Source: Natronorubrum texcoconense
GTDB lineage: Archaea > Halobacteriota > Halobacteria > Halobacteriales > Natrialbaceae
NCBI RefSeq assembly: GCF_900100335.1
Contig: NZ_FNFE01000008.1
Coordinates: 1-64,000, forward strand
DNA length: 64,000 bases
Direction: 5' to 3'
The notes beneath the pieces are model-generated. The model was given only the letters and a program-made list of their open reading frames with translations, searched no databases and had not been told where the DNA came from. Below, piece after piece: positions 54,586-62,769 of this stretch (its first letter is position 1; the number at the start of each line of letters is the position of its first letter). A program made the translations under genes and the position numbers.

Positions 54586-54908
54586 CTCGAGACCCAGAGA
54601 CAGCCACGGACGGCGGCGAGACGGAGCGAACACCGGACGAGATGAGCCTCGACGAACTGCGCGAGGAGATCCAGACGATCGATCGCGAGATCGTCGAACT
54701 GATCGCGCAGCGAACGTACGTCGCGGATACGATCGCACAGGTCAAAGACGAGCAGAATCTGCCGACGACCGACGAGAAGCAAGAACAGCAGGTGATGGAG
54801 CGCGCGGGAGCCAACGCAAAACAGTTCGACGTCGACGACAATCTTGTAAAGGCGATCTTCCGACTGTTGATCGAACTGAACAAAGTTGAGCAGCGTGAGA
54901 ACCGGTAG
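54582..54908 (+). CDS. aroQ: Chorismate mutase (AroQ class)
   Basis: 108 residues from the ATG at 54582, overlapping aroK by 4 bp. SLDELREEIQTIDREIVELIAQRTYVADTIAQVKDEQNLPTTDEKQEQQV is the first two helices of the AroQ fold with the Arg and Lys that bind chorismate. IELNKVEQRENR is the end of the third helix. It converts chorismate to prephenate for Phe and Tyr synthesis. The 3' end (54876-54922) is repeated at 55628-55674, bordering a toxin-antitoxin insert. Confidence 0.93.
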   Translation: MTRDPETATDGGETERTPDEMSLDELREEIQTIDREIVELIAQRTYVADTIAQVKDEQNLPTTDEKQEQQVMERAGANAKQFDVDDNLVKAIFRLLIELNKVEQRENR

Positions 54909-54922
54909 CAAGCAACACGCGT
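54876..54922 (+). repeat. Direct repeat, left copy: 3' end of aroQ
   Basis: 47 bp spanning the last codons of aroQ and 14 bp past the stop. It matches 55628-55674 in 40 of 47 positions. The coding part encodes LNKVEQRENR in both copies, with only synonymous changes. Confidence 0.8.
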
Positions 54923-55011
54923 TTCACGTCCCTACTATCGTTTCTCTTCGTCAATAGCTTCAGCGCTCGGACGGCGAAACACCTACGGTAACACGTGGGT
55001 AATACACTCGT

Positions 55012-55296
55012 ATGTCCGAAGCGGCCACGAACAACGGCGACGACGAGATCGTCACGGTGAACTTTAAAGTCAAACGGTCGTTTCTCGACGAAATCGAAGA
55101 CACGTGGCAAGGACGAGGATTCAACAGCCGTAGCGAATTTATTCGGTATACCTTACGCGATGCCGTCGAACATCCCACGTTCGACCGCGATGAACTCGTT
55201 GCACTCCTCCAAGCCGAAGAAGATGTCCGTGAAGAACGGACGATGAGCGCCGAAGAAGCGCGCGAACGATTCGGCACCGACGACACGAATGAGTGA
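55012..55296 (+). CDS. Ribbon-helix-helix antitoxin
   Basis: 94 residues. VTVNFKVKRSFLDEIEDTWQGRGFNSRSEFIRYTLRDAV is a CopG-like RHH domain: a strand, a helix, the SRSEFIR second helix. The C-terminal acidic helix (LLQAEEDVREERTMSAEEAR) is fitted to cover a toxin. It overlaps the RelE-like toxin gene by 8 bp. The pair is carried on the segment bounded by the duplicated aroQ end. Confidence 0.87.
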   Translation: MSEAATNNGDDEIVTVNFKVKRSFLDEIEDTWQGRGFNSRSEFIRYTLRDAVEHPTFDRDELVALLQAEEDVREERTMSAEEARERFGTDDTNE

Positions 55297-55573
55297 CGAC
55301 GGGTGGGTGTGGGAACTCGCATCGAAAGCACAGGACGACCTCCATGCACTCAATCCGAACGAGCAGCAACGAATTATCGACAAACTCGACGAAATCGTCG
55401 ATTCCCCGTGGCGCGACCCACCAGACTATGGCGAACCGCTCCAGAACAGTCCACGCCGTAAGGTACGTATCGGTGAGTTCCGTCTCGCGGTCACTTTCCA
55501 CAGAGACGAACGCCGAATGGTCGTTGCTCGAATCAAGCGTCGTGGAGGCGCGTATACCGCTGACGACGACTGA
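55289..55573 (+). CDS. RelE/ParE-type toxin
   Basis: 94 residues. WELASKAQDDLHALNPNEQQRIIDKLDEIV is the first two helices. PRRKVRIGEFRLAVTFHRDERRMVVARIKRRGGAY is the beta-sheet with the catalytic Arg and Lys of RelE. The length matches RelE/YoeB-type mRNA interferases or ParE gyrase poisons, which cannot be separated by inspection. It overlaps its antitoxin. Confidence 0.88.
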   Translation: MSDDGWVWELASKAQDDLHALNPNEQQRIIDKLDEIVDSPWRDPPDYGEPLQNSPRRKVRIGEFRLAVTFHRDERRMVVARIKRRGGAYTADDD

Positions 55574-55627
55574 GTAGATGTACCAGAACCGGCAAAGTAG
55601 ACGAACTCTGTAACATCAGTCAGAGAC

Positions 55628-55674
55628 CTGAACAAGGTTGAACAGCGCGAAAATCGGTAGCAAGCACTACGCGT
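55628..55674 (+). pseudogene. aroQ 3'-end fragment (right copy of the direct repeat)
   Basis: CTGAACAAGGTTGAACAGCG and the following bases encode LNKVEQRENR and a stop, with the same downstream bases as aroQ. Changes from aroQ in the coding part (five) are all synonymous, so the copy comes from a functional but diverged allele rather than from random drift. No further aroQ sequence is seen before it. Confidence 0.75.
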
Positions 55675-55850
55675 ACGAACCGACCGAATCAGTAGATAAT
55701 ACGTCTCTTTACCACACTGATCGCAGCGCAAAGGTCACCCAACGTCGTTCTGGACGACTACCGCAGGGCGGGTTTTCTTCATCTCGTGCCCTTCCGCAGG
55801 ACCAAATCGAACGACAACGACGCCACCGCGACGAACCTTCGTACCCTCGC

Positions 55851-56090
55851 TCATTTATCCAGCTCGCTCCACGCTTCGTCCGACGCGGCGTCCCAATCTT
55901 TTACAAGTTCTTCTGCACTCTCAGACGTCTCGCGGGAGGCGGCTGCCAGTTCGTCCTCGTCGGGATGGTCGGATTCTACCTCGCCGACGGCGACGGTTAC
56001 GCGCTTGTTCGCGTACTCCATTCCGAGATTGATTCGCCTTCGGTCATCAGTCTCGTTGGTTTGGAGGTCTCGCGCATCCACCTTCATCAT
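55851..56090 (-). CDS. Small acidic protein, possible AbrB-like antitoxin
   Basis: 79 residues; two adjacent ATGs (56090 and 56087) can start it. KVDARDLQTNETDDRRRINLGMEYANKRVTVAVGEVE resembles a swapped-hairpin AbrB strand pair (DRRRINLG), followed by an acidic helix ending SDEAWSELDK. No toxin gene is adjacent on its strand, so it would be an orphan. It could also be an uncharacterised haloarchaeal protein unrelated to antitoxins. It sits just outside the direct-repeat segment. Confidence 0.6.
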   Translation of the reverse strand: MMKVDARDLQTNETDDRRRINLGMEYANKRVTVAVGEVESDHPDEDELAAASRETSESAEELVKDWDAASDEAWSELDK

Positions 56091-56499
56091 GTTCCCAACT
56101 AGATTCTACTACTGAATGGGCCTTGACCACTATTACCCGCAACCGATATTTTCCGCGAGTCGTGCCATAGAGGCGGTACGGTACACTCTCTGCACAGGAA
56201 CGAGTTGGAGAACGCTTGCCACGTACGGAACGTAATCGAACGCCTCCTTCACGAGTGAACGACTGGTGGCTCGTTCGTCTCGAATGTACTGACACTCATC
56301 AATAACTGGCAAATGGTTGATTGATATGGTCGAGAATGTGAGCGTATGTCCGAATTCGACCGACGACGGAGCCTATCGTCGATAGGTACACGCGTACGAA
56401 CTGACCCAACTGCAGTTGTAATGACGGTAAATCGGTCGATCGAAGAAACAGACGACGAGCGGAGAGCGACTCGGAACGCGCTCGAGAAGGGGAATCGAG
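56091..56499. other. Intergenic stretch without a recognisable gene
   Basis: About 410 bp. A 29-codon frame (56421-56510) runs into the next gene but lacks support. Some AT-rich patches (for example ACCGATATTTTCC near 56150) may belong to a promoter. Confidence 0.4.
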
Positions 56500-57210
56500 A
56501 TGCAAACTGATCCTGACGCCAGAGACGAGGGAGTGGCACAGCCCGGAGTCGAGTTCCAGGACTGCACGCGGGTCCAAATCACTGGCACGTACGAGGACGT
56601 CCTTCTCGGTGTAACCTTCGTCTCTGACGACGGAGAGACGGGTACTGTCGTCGATTCGGTCGGCGGCGTCGACGGTGAACGAACGATCGACTCGGCCGTC
56701 GAATTCGACCTCTCGCCGGAGTCGACGGTCATCGAGTACGCCGAACTGTTCGAGAGCGAGGCTGCAATCCCGGGGCTCGGAGACGTACGGGTCGAAAATC
56801 CGCAGTTCGAGGACTGTTATCTCGAGCGCGTGGACGGCGAAAACGGTGGCTTGGGGTCGTCGCCGTATGCGGAGTTCCTCGACTGCGAGACGGTTCGGGT
56901 CACCGAACCCGCAGCCGAGGTGCTCCTTTCGTTATTCTGGTGGGACGAGCGGGGACAGCTCGGAACGATCACCGAACCGGTCGGTAGTGTCGAAGAGGAG
57001 CGAACGATTTCGGCGACGACGGAGTTTGGAACGTTCGCCTACGGCCCGGTTATCACGGGAGTCGAACTCTTCGACGCCGGAACGCCGACGGTTCCAGGTG
57101 GCGGAGACGTGTCGGTTCGAAATCCGGACGCCGAGTCGTGCGCAACGTCGATCCGCGACGCGTACGACGGGCCCGACGAACTGGACGAGAGTCCACCCGA
57201 ACGTTCCTGA
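56500..57210 (+). CDS. Acidic protein of two tandem homologous domains
   Basis: 236 residues, no signal peptide. Residues about 17-108 (VEFQDCTRVQITGTYEDVLLGVTFVSDDG, then DSVGGVDGERTIDS, and ending RVENPQFEDC) are repeated at about 124-216 (AEFLDCETVRVTEPAAEVLLSLFWWDERG, then EPVGSVEEERTIS, and RNPDAESC). Each unit starts and ends with a Cys about 85 residues apart, so both could form disulfides or bind a metal. I do not recognise the family. The plus-strand neighbours are unrelated and the flanking genes are transcribed toward it. Confidence 0.75.
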   Translation: MQTDPDARDEGVAQPGVEFQDCTRVQITGTYEDVLLGVTFVSDDGETGTVVDSVGGVDGERTIDSAVEFDLSPESTVIEYAELFESEAAIPGLGDVRVENPQFEDCYLERVDGENGGLGSSPYAEFLDCETVRVTEPAAEVLLSLFWWDERGQLGTITEPVGSVEEERTISATTEFGTFAYGPVITGVELFDAGTPTVPGGGDVSVRNPDAESCATSIRDAYDGPDELDESPPERS

Positions 57211-57287
57211 TCGGGTTCGAGACGAAAACTCGACTGCACGGGCTATCGGCGTCGGGGATGGTCGATTATGCGATTTGGGACTCAGAA

Positions 57288-58757
57288 CTACACTTCTTTC
57301 GAGGAAAGCGTCTCACGCGCCTGCTCACGCGAGACCGGGTCGTGACTGTCGAGGATAGCGGCCGCGTTCTCGTAGCTCGGCGCTCGTTCGAGCGTCTCGT
57401 AGTTGTTGTATCTGGTCGCCGTATAATCGGCGTACGCGTTGGAGTTGAACTGTTCGTTCAACTCGAGACAGTGGTCGCGAACCGTCCGTTCGGGCTCGAA
57501 TCCTAGTTCCGTCCGGATCTTCTCGAACTCCACGCGATAGCTCCGTTCGTCGGTGAGTTCGTCGTGGTACTCGATCGAAGCGTCGGGGAAGCAGTCGGCG
57601 ACGATGGTCGCGAGTTCGTCGATCCGGTAGTTCTGCTGGTTCGACCCGACGTTGTACACGGTGTCGGCAACGTCATCGATCGGCGCGGTTAGGCAGTCGA
57701 CGTACGCCCGAGCGGCGTCTGCGACGTGGACGTTCGGTCGGTACTGATCGCCGCCGAACACCGGGATCGTTCCCTCAGTATGGGCCTTGGCCGGCAGGAT
57801 GTTTCCGACGAGATCGAATCGCATCCGCGGCGACTGGCCGTAGATCGTTGCCATCCGGAGGATCGTCGGGGAGAAGTGCTCGTCGGCGAGGTCGTGGAGC
57901 ACGCGCTCGGACTGAATCTTCAGCCGAGCGTACAGCGAGACCGGATTTCGTGGCGATTCCTCGGAGAGGCGCTCGGCTTCGGTCTCGGAGCGTCCGTAAA
58001 CGCTGCAGGTCGAAGCGAAAACGAAGCGGTTGATGCCGTGGTACTTACAAATCGACGCCAGCAGCTGCGTCGAGTGGAGGTTGTACTCGAGGGTCTTCTC
58101 CGGATCGATCTCGGAGGCCGGATCGCCGACGATGCCGCCGAGGTGGACGACGGCGTCGACCCCGTCGATCGCCTCGAGAACGGTATCGATCGATCGGGCA
58201 TCGCCTCGATACAAGGTGAACCGATCGTCGTCGCGGAGCCCGCTGATGCCCGCGTCGCCGTACATCAACGGATCGAGCACGCGAACGTCGAACCCGTCCT
58301 CGAGAAGTTGTCGGCAGAGCACCGAGCCGAGATATCCAGCTCCACCGACGACGAGAACCGTGTCGACGGCGTTCGAATTCGGTTCGACTTCTCGGGTCAC
58401 GTCGTCGATCAACTCGATCGTCGTGACGTCGGTGACTCGTTCGTCGCCGTCGACCACGGGCGCGATGGTCGTCTGCTGTGCTCGATCGTTGCCCTCGAGA
58501 GCGTCCGATGCCCCTTCCACTGTTCGGATACTCCCGCTCGTATCGACGACGATGGGATCGTCGTTCACTACGTCCGAAATCGGCGTATCTGGTGTAACCC
58601 CCTCGAATAGTTTTTGCCTGAGTCGCTCGTCGGTCGCGGTCCCAACGAGTTGGTTCCCGTCGTCGACGACAACGATACCCCCTGCTTCGGATCGATCGAT
58701 CCGTGAAAGTGCGGTCCGGATCGACATCCGCGAATCGGCTGTGACTGGCCATCTCAT
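57288..58757 (-). CDS. CBS-domain/NAD-dependent epimerase fusion
   Basis: 489 residues from the ATG at 58757; a GTG at 58823 would add 22 basic residues. Residues about 10-125 are a CBS pair (MSIRTALSRIDRSEAGGIVVVDD, then QLVGTATDERLRQKLFEG and ISDVVNDDPIVVDT). The remainder is an extended SDR: VVGGAGYLGSVLCRQLLEDGF, VVHLGGIVGDPASEID, FASTCSVYGRSETE and YARLKIQSE (YxxxK). CBS pairs usually precede sugar nucleotidyltransferases in polysaccharide loci, so this fusion to an epimerase is unusual and suggests adenine-nucleotide control. An ATAACAAA box lies upstream. Confidence 0.88.
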   Translation of the reverse strand: MRWPVTADSRMSIRTALSRIDRSEAGGIVVVDDGNQLVGTATDERLRQKLFEGVTPDTPISDVVNDDPIVVDTSGSIRTVEGASDALEGNDRAQQTTIAPVVDGDERVTDVTTIELIDDVTREVEPNSNAVDTVLVVGGAGYLGSVLCRQLLEDGFDVRVLDPLMYGDAGISGLRDDDRFTLYRGDARSIDTVLEAIDGVDAVVHLGGIVGDPASEIDPEKTLEYNLHSTQLLASICKYHGINRFVFASTCSVYGRSETEAERLSEESPRNPVSLYARLKIQSERVLHDLADEHFSPTILRMATIYGQSPRMRFDLVGNILPAKAHTEGTIPVFGGDQYRPNVHVADAARAYVDCLTAPIDDVADTVYNVGSNQQNYRIDELATIVADCFPDASIEYHDELTDERSYRVEFEKIRTELGFEPERTVRDHCLELNEQFNSNAYADYTATRYNNYETLERAPSYENAAAILDSHDPVSREQARETLSSKEV

Positions 58758-58842
58758 GATTACGTATCGACTCCAACTGCCGCTGATGTCGGCTCGGTAC
58801 CGACGCCGACGCGGCCTATTCACTCAACCCAGAGCGTTCCCC

Positions 58843-58850
58843 TTTGTTAT
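58843..58850 (-). promoter_or_regulatory. ATAACAAA promoter-like octamer
   Basis: Minus-strand GACCCATAACAAAGGGG, 86 bp before the ATG at 58757 and 20 bp before the alternative GTG at 58823. It closely resembles the copy before the deacetylase (CACCCATAACAAAACTA). Confidence 0.45.
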
Positions 58851-58940
58851 GGGTCGGTTGGATTGATAGTCAACTAATATTGATAGAAGGTTGTCGTGAC
58901 GTGTGACGGATTTCGTCGACTGCGTCAGGCCTGGAAAATA

Positions 58941-60116
58941 TCAGCTCTGTATCGTATTCGACTGGGCCCCACCGGCAGCCCTGTCACGCTCGAGACCGTC
59001 TCTGACGCCGGTTGTGATCCGATCGATCTCGTCGTCGCGTAGTCCCGGATGAATTGGAAGCGAGAGGACCCGTCCTGCGATCTCTTCGGTGACGGGAAGC
59101 GAACCCGACTCGTAGCCGTACTCGTTGCGGTACGCTCGCGTGAGGTGAACGCTCGGATCCCAGTACACCTTCGACGCAATCCCTCGCTCGGTTAGGGTAT
59201 CGATAACGGCGTCTCGGTCGACCTGTTCGTCGAGCGTGACCGTGTACAGCTGGTAGACGTGGCGTCCACGACCGGCAGCTCCGTGGGGATCGACACCGTC
59301 GACAGCAGCGAGACCGTCGGACAGGCGTGACGCCACGCGTCGGCGGTTCGAGATGTGATCTTCGACTTTCCCGAGTTGCGCACAGCCGATACTCGCCACG
59401 AGGTCCGACATCCGGACGTTCGTCCCGACGCTGGTGTACTCGCCGCTATCGGGCGAGTCGAAGTACTCCGACGAGGCGCGACCGTGCGAGCGGTACCGCT
59501 CGAGACGGCGAGCGAGGTCGTCGTCGTCGGTAACGATGGCACCACCCTCACCCGTCGGCAGAACCTTGTTCTGGCAGAAACTGAGTATCGCCGCGTCACC
59601 GATCGTTCCTAGCGCCCTGCCGTGATAATCGGCCCCGAACGATTCGGCGACGTCCTCGATCAACGGGACGCCCGCGTCGGCAGCGATCTCCTCGAGTGGA
59701 CCGATCTCGCAGGCGGCGCCGTAGGGATGGATCGGTAAAATCGCCGCGGTGTCGTCAGTTATCCGCGCCTCGACGCGTTCGGGATCGAGGCCGTACGTCT
59801 CCCGCTCGATATCGGCGAACACCGGGGTGGCACCGACGAGTCGAACGGCGTTCGCGGTCGCGATAAACGTAAACGAAGGGACGATCACTTCATCACCCTC
59901 GCCGATACCGTACGCCGTCAGCGCGGCGACCAGCGCCGTCGTCCCCGAGTTGACGGTCACAGCGTGTTCGACCCCCAGATACCCCTCGAGTCCATTCTCG
60001 AACTCCTCGATGTACGGCCCGTTCGCCCAGTACGAACCCCGCGTGATCGAGTCGACGGCGTTCGAAACGTCGTCTTCGTCCCACGGGATTTCGAACAACG
60101 GAATCTCGTCACTCAT
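58941..60116 (-). CDS. DegT/DnrJ/EryC1 family sugar aminotransferase
   Basis: 391 residues from the ATG at 60116. VNSGTTALVAALTAYGIGEGDEVIVPSFTFIATANAV is the first conserved block. LIEDVAESFGADYHGRALG carries the pyridine Asp, and SFCQNKVLPTGEGGAI the PLP lysine (QNK). RMSDLVASIGCAQLGKVEDHISNRR is the dimer region. These enzymes aminate keto sugars linked to nucleotides, giving perosamine, viosamine or similar. It is upstream of the CBS-SDR gene on the same strand, and both probably belong to one nucleotide-sugar pathway. Confidence 0.93.
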   Translation of the reverse strand: MSDEIPLFEIPWDEDDVSNAVDSITRGSYWANGPYIEEFENGLEGYLGVEHAVTVNSGTTALVAALTAYGIGEGDEVIVPSFTFIATANAVRLVGATPVFADIERETYGLDPERVEARITDDTAAILPIHPYGAACEIGPLEEIAADAGVPLIEDVAESFGADYHGRALGTIGDAAILSFCQNKVLPTGEGGAIVTDDDDLARRLERYRSHGRASSEYFDSPDSGEYTSVGTNVRMSDLVASIGCAQLGKVEDHISNRRRVASRLSDGLAAVDGVDPHGAAGRGRHVYQLYTVTLDEQVDRDAVIDTLTERGIASKVYWDPSVHLTRAYRNEYGYESGSLPVTEEIAGRVLSLPIHPGLRDDEIDRITTGVRDGLERDRAAGGAQSNTIQS

Positions 60117-60263
60117 CGAGCGGTGATTCACCGGACTGCCGATTAAGTAGCCGTTCGCTACCGACAAAAATTTGACTATTTTGATGCTTGCAACTTCCTG
60201 CACAGTCGTTATCAGCACGGTTCTCTCGAGCTTCCAGGGTAATTTCGACGCTCCTCGAACTCG

Positions 60264-60650
60264 TTACGCGTCCGGGACTGGCACGACGACGACCGGCAGC
60301 GACGCCGTCTCGAGCAGCCGCCGCGTGGTCGACCCGACGGATGTCGACTCGTCGGCGAGCCCGTCGTGAGCGGCGATCAGTATCTCGTCCGCGTCGACTT
60401 CCGTCGCGGTCTCGAGGAGCGTTTGGACCGGCTCCTCGCCGGTTCGTAGCTCCGTTTCAACGTCGCCGAGCGCAGCCAACCTGACGGGAGCGACGTTCAA
60501 CGCCTCCTGTGCGTCCCGCCGTGCCGTCGCGTCGTCCGCCGGTGCAACGGCGACGACCGTGGCGTCGTCGTCGCTCGTCGCGCGCTCGTCGAGGTAGTCA
60601 CAGATCGCTGCCGTCGTGTGCACGGACGCCGTGCCGACGAGAAAGTGCAT
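60264..60650 (-). CDS. UspA-like universal stress protein
   Basis: 128 residues. MHFLVGTASVHTTAAICDYL at the start and IAAHDGLADESTSVGSTTRRLLETASLPVVVVPV at the end fit a short UspA protein. The nucleotide loop reads GLADESTSVGSTTRRLL instead of GxxGx9GS, so ATP binding may be weak. Role unknown. Confidence 0.82.
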   Translation of the reverse strand: MHFLVGTASVHTTAAICDYLDERATSDDDATVVAVAPADDATARRDAQEALNVAPVRLAALGDVETELRTGEEPVQTLLETATEVDADEILIAAHDGLADESTSVGSTTRRLLETASLPVVVVPVPDA

Positions 60651-61115
60651 ATCGAATCCTCGAAGAGCGACACGAAGAACGTGTTGACACTCGCGTCTCG
60701 ATCACGACTTGGTCGAACGCGACGCAACCGAGTCGATCCGTCGTGAGGATTTTCCGACTCAGAAAATTCGCTCGTATCACTATTACGTGCTAGTCGAAAG
60801 GAGGGAGCGGGAGGGTCCTTCCCTCCGAACGGCGTGTGTCGTCGGACCCGATCATCCCAACGGCCCAACGGTGCCACTCCGCTGACGAACTGCTGCCCCC
60901 GGCGGACGATCACGTGCCGGACCACGGTTGTCCGGACGGTCTCCCCGACAAAGTGGTCCCCCAGTCCCCGCCTCCGCTTCGGCCCCACGAACCCGACACT
61001 CGTCTCAGTTTTGCAGCCAGTAGGACCCAGCGTGCTCGACCCATACGGTAAGTCATCTCCAGAGCATCAGCGAGCCATCTTGCGGTCGTCCAGTAACCAG
61101 TTACAGCAGCCCGTC
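60651..61115. other. Intergenic stretch without a recognisable gene
   Basis: About 465 bp between a minus-strand UspA gene and the minus-strand membrane-protein gene. The frames in it are Arg- and Pro-rich shadows. CGAATTTTCTGAG-type AT-rich sequence near 60760 and TATTACGTGC near 60780 may form the UspA promoter. Confidence 0.45.
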
Positions 61116-61427
61116 TCAGTGGTGGCCGTACAGCGAGTACATGATCGCGACCAGTCCGAGAAGTCGACTCACGTTCTCGAGAAAGACCGTGACGACCTGT
61201 CCCGGGCTGGCAATCGTCGTGACCGTGACGTTGATCAGGAACGGACAAAGCGTTAACAAGAGCAATCCAGTGGCGAGATAGAGCATCGATCCCGCGTCGT
61301 TGCGACGGTAGCCGCGGTAGGCCTGATAGGCGATGACCGTACCGAACAGCGCGACGAGAAAGAGCGTCGCTACGGTCAAGAGTTCGAACAACGGTGCTTC
61401 GTCGATCCGGACGATGTCCTGGCTCAT
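61116..61427 (-). CDS. Small membrane protein paired with wHTH regulator (DUF7521-type)
   Basis: 103 residues from the ATG at 61427. Three hydrophobic segments (LLTVATLFLVALFGTVIAY, LYLATGLLLLTLCPFLINV, VSRLLGLVAIMYSLYG) make a small membrane protein. It overlaps the upstream wHTH gene by 4 bp. Pairs of a winged helix and this membrane protein are common in haloarchaea, and I recall this one as DUF7521. The membrane protein may sense or sequester the regulator, but this is inference. Confidence 0.83.
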   Translation of the reverse strand: MSQDIVRIDEAPLFELLTVATLFLVALFGTVIAYQAYRGYRRNDAGSMLYLATGLLLLTLCPFLINVTVTTIASPGQVVTVFLENVSRLLGLVAIMYSLYGHH

Positions 61428-61771
61428 CGCATCCCCTCCCACAGACGGGTGAACTTGTCGGCGACGTCTTCCTCGCGATACGTTACCTCGAGTTCGAACG
61501 AGCCGTCCTCGAGGGAGAGCTCGAGATGTTCGAGGTTCGCGCTGTAGACGCTGTAGTGATTTCCGTCGGGTGCGAGCTCCGTCTCTTCGGTGACAAGCTG
61601 GCACTCCTCGAGGCGGTCGAGTCGACGATAAATCGTCGGTAGGGACGCATCACACCGGTCACTCAGGGTACTGGCAGACATGGGTTCGATGCTCGTATGG
61701 GTGAGGATTTTGCGTGCGTACTCGTCGTCGAGCACCGCGAGTACTGTCGACAGATCGGTATCCTCACTCAC
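61424..61771 (-). CDS. Winged-helix (ArsR-like) regulator
   Basis: 115 residues. VLAVLDDEYARKILTHTSIEPMSASTLSDRCDASLPTIYRRLDRLEECQLV is a winged helix with the recognition helix LPTIYRRLDRL. The remainder forms a wing and a C-terminal helix (DVADKFTRLWEGMR). It is cotranscribed and translationally coupled with the membrane-protein gene behind it. Confidence 0.9.
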   Translation of the reverse strand: MSEDTDLSTVLAVLDDEYARKILTHTSIEPMSASTLSDRCDASLPTIYRRLDRLEECQLVTEETELAPDGNHYSVYSANLEHLELSLEDGSFELEVTYREEDVADKFTRLWEGMR

Positions 61772-61944
61772 TGCTACCTGTTCGTTCCGGCAACGCTATG
61801 AAAAACGGTCCGGTTTTTCTGACCGAGAGAATCCGCTCTCGAGGCCGACCGGTGGCGATTTGGGACTGCTGTCGATACTTGAAAATCGGTTCGAGCGGCC
61901 GAGAAGAATGATATATCGATATGCGATTTATCGTGGCGAGGCGA

Positions 61945-62655
61945 TCACTGCGTCTCGAGCCAGTGAAACGTCCGCTCGAGCAGCCGTTCTTCCGCTTCTG
62001 ACGAGAACAGGTGGCCTTCCTCGGCGAACGTCTCGAGGAGGAGATTCGTCTCGAGTGCAGCCGTGGCCTCGATGCTGTGGGAAACGTCGACGGAGTCGTC
62101 CTGCCGGCCGTGGAAGATAGCGACCGGAACGTCGATCGAGTCCGCGACGTCGTCGAACGCGTAGTCGTCGAAGTCCGCGAAGAACCGCTGATCGATCCGA
62201 TCACCGGTGTCGAACTGACACGCACCCTCGCCCTCGACGACCGTTCGGTACGCGTCGAACGTGGGGTTGTAGGTCACGGGGGCCCGCGTAACGATTGCCT
62301 CGAGACGCTCGTCCTCGGCAGCAGCGTGGAACGCGACCTTGCCGCCGAAACTCGAGCCGAACAGCGCGTACGACGGTGGTTCGAACCACTCGACGACGGC
62401 CGCCAGATCTGCGAGCTTCGAACTGAGCGTCTGGTCGACGAACGCGCCGTCGGACTCGCCACAGCCCCGAAAGTCGAACCGAACGGCGTTGTACCCCCGT
62501 TCGACCGCTCGACGACAGCGTCGCTCGTAGCTCCCCGATTTGTCGCTCAGGAAGCCGTGACAGAAGACCAGCCAGTCGTCTCCGGTCGCCTCGTGGTGGA
62601 CGGCGGCGACGGATTCGCCGTCGCCGACCGGGATACGATGGTCCGTTTCGGCCAT
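61945..62655 (-). CDS. Alpha/beta hydrolase
   Basis: 236 residues. DDWLVFCHGFLSDKSGSY holds the oxyanion HG motif. ALFGSSFGGKVAFHAA is the nucleophile elbow with Ser in GSSFGG. IFHGRQDDSVDV provides the acid Asp and EEGHLFSSEAEE the catalytic His, so the triad is complete. This family includes esterases, peptidases and BAAT-like hydrolases; the substrate cannot be told from the sequence. Upstream of it, divergently, lies a zinc-ribbon gene. Confidence 0.92.
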   Translation of the reverse strand: MAETDHRIPVGDGESVAAVHHEATGDDWLVFCHGFLSDKSGSYERRCRRAVERGYNAVRFDFRGCGESDGAFVDQTLSSKLADLAAVVEWFEPPSYALFGSSFGGKVAFHAAAEDERLEAIVTRAPVTYNPTFDAYRTVVEGEGACQFDTGDRIDQRFFADFDDYAFDDVADSIDVPVAIFHGRQDDSVDVSHSIEATAALETNLLLETFAEEGHLFSSEAEERLLERTFHWLETQ

Positions 62656-62769
62656 TGTGTGTCCTCTCGAGACTTACGACCGTAGGCGTTGTCGTTCGTG
62701 GTGGATTAGCACCGTGCGGCTTCCATCGCTGGCACACCGTTTACGCACCGGCGTGGCGACTGCCTCGGT

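Noticed and set aside
56421-56510. 29-codon ORF overlapping the start of the two-domain protein gene
   Set aside because: Too short to support, no motif, and no promoter box at leaderless spacing.
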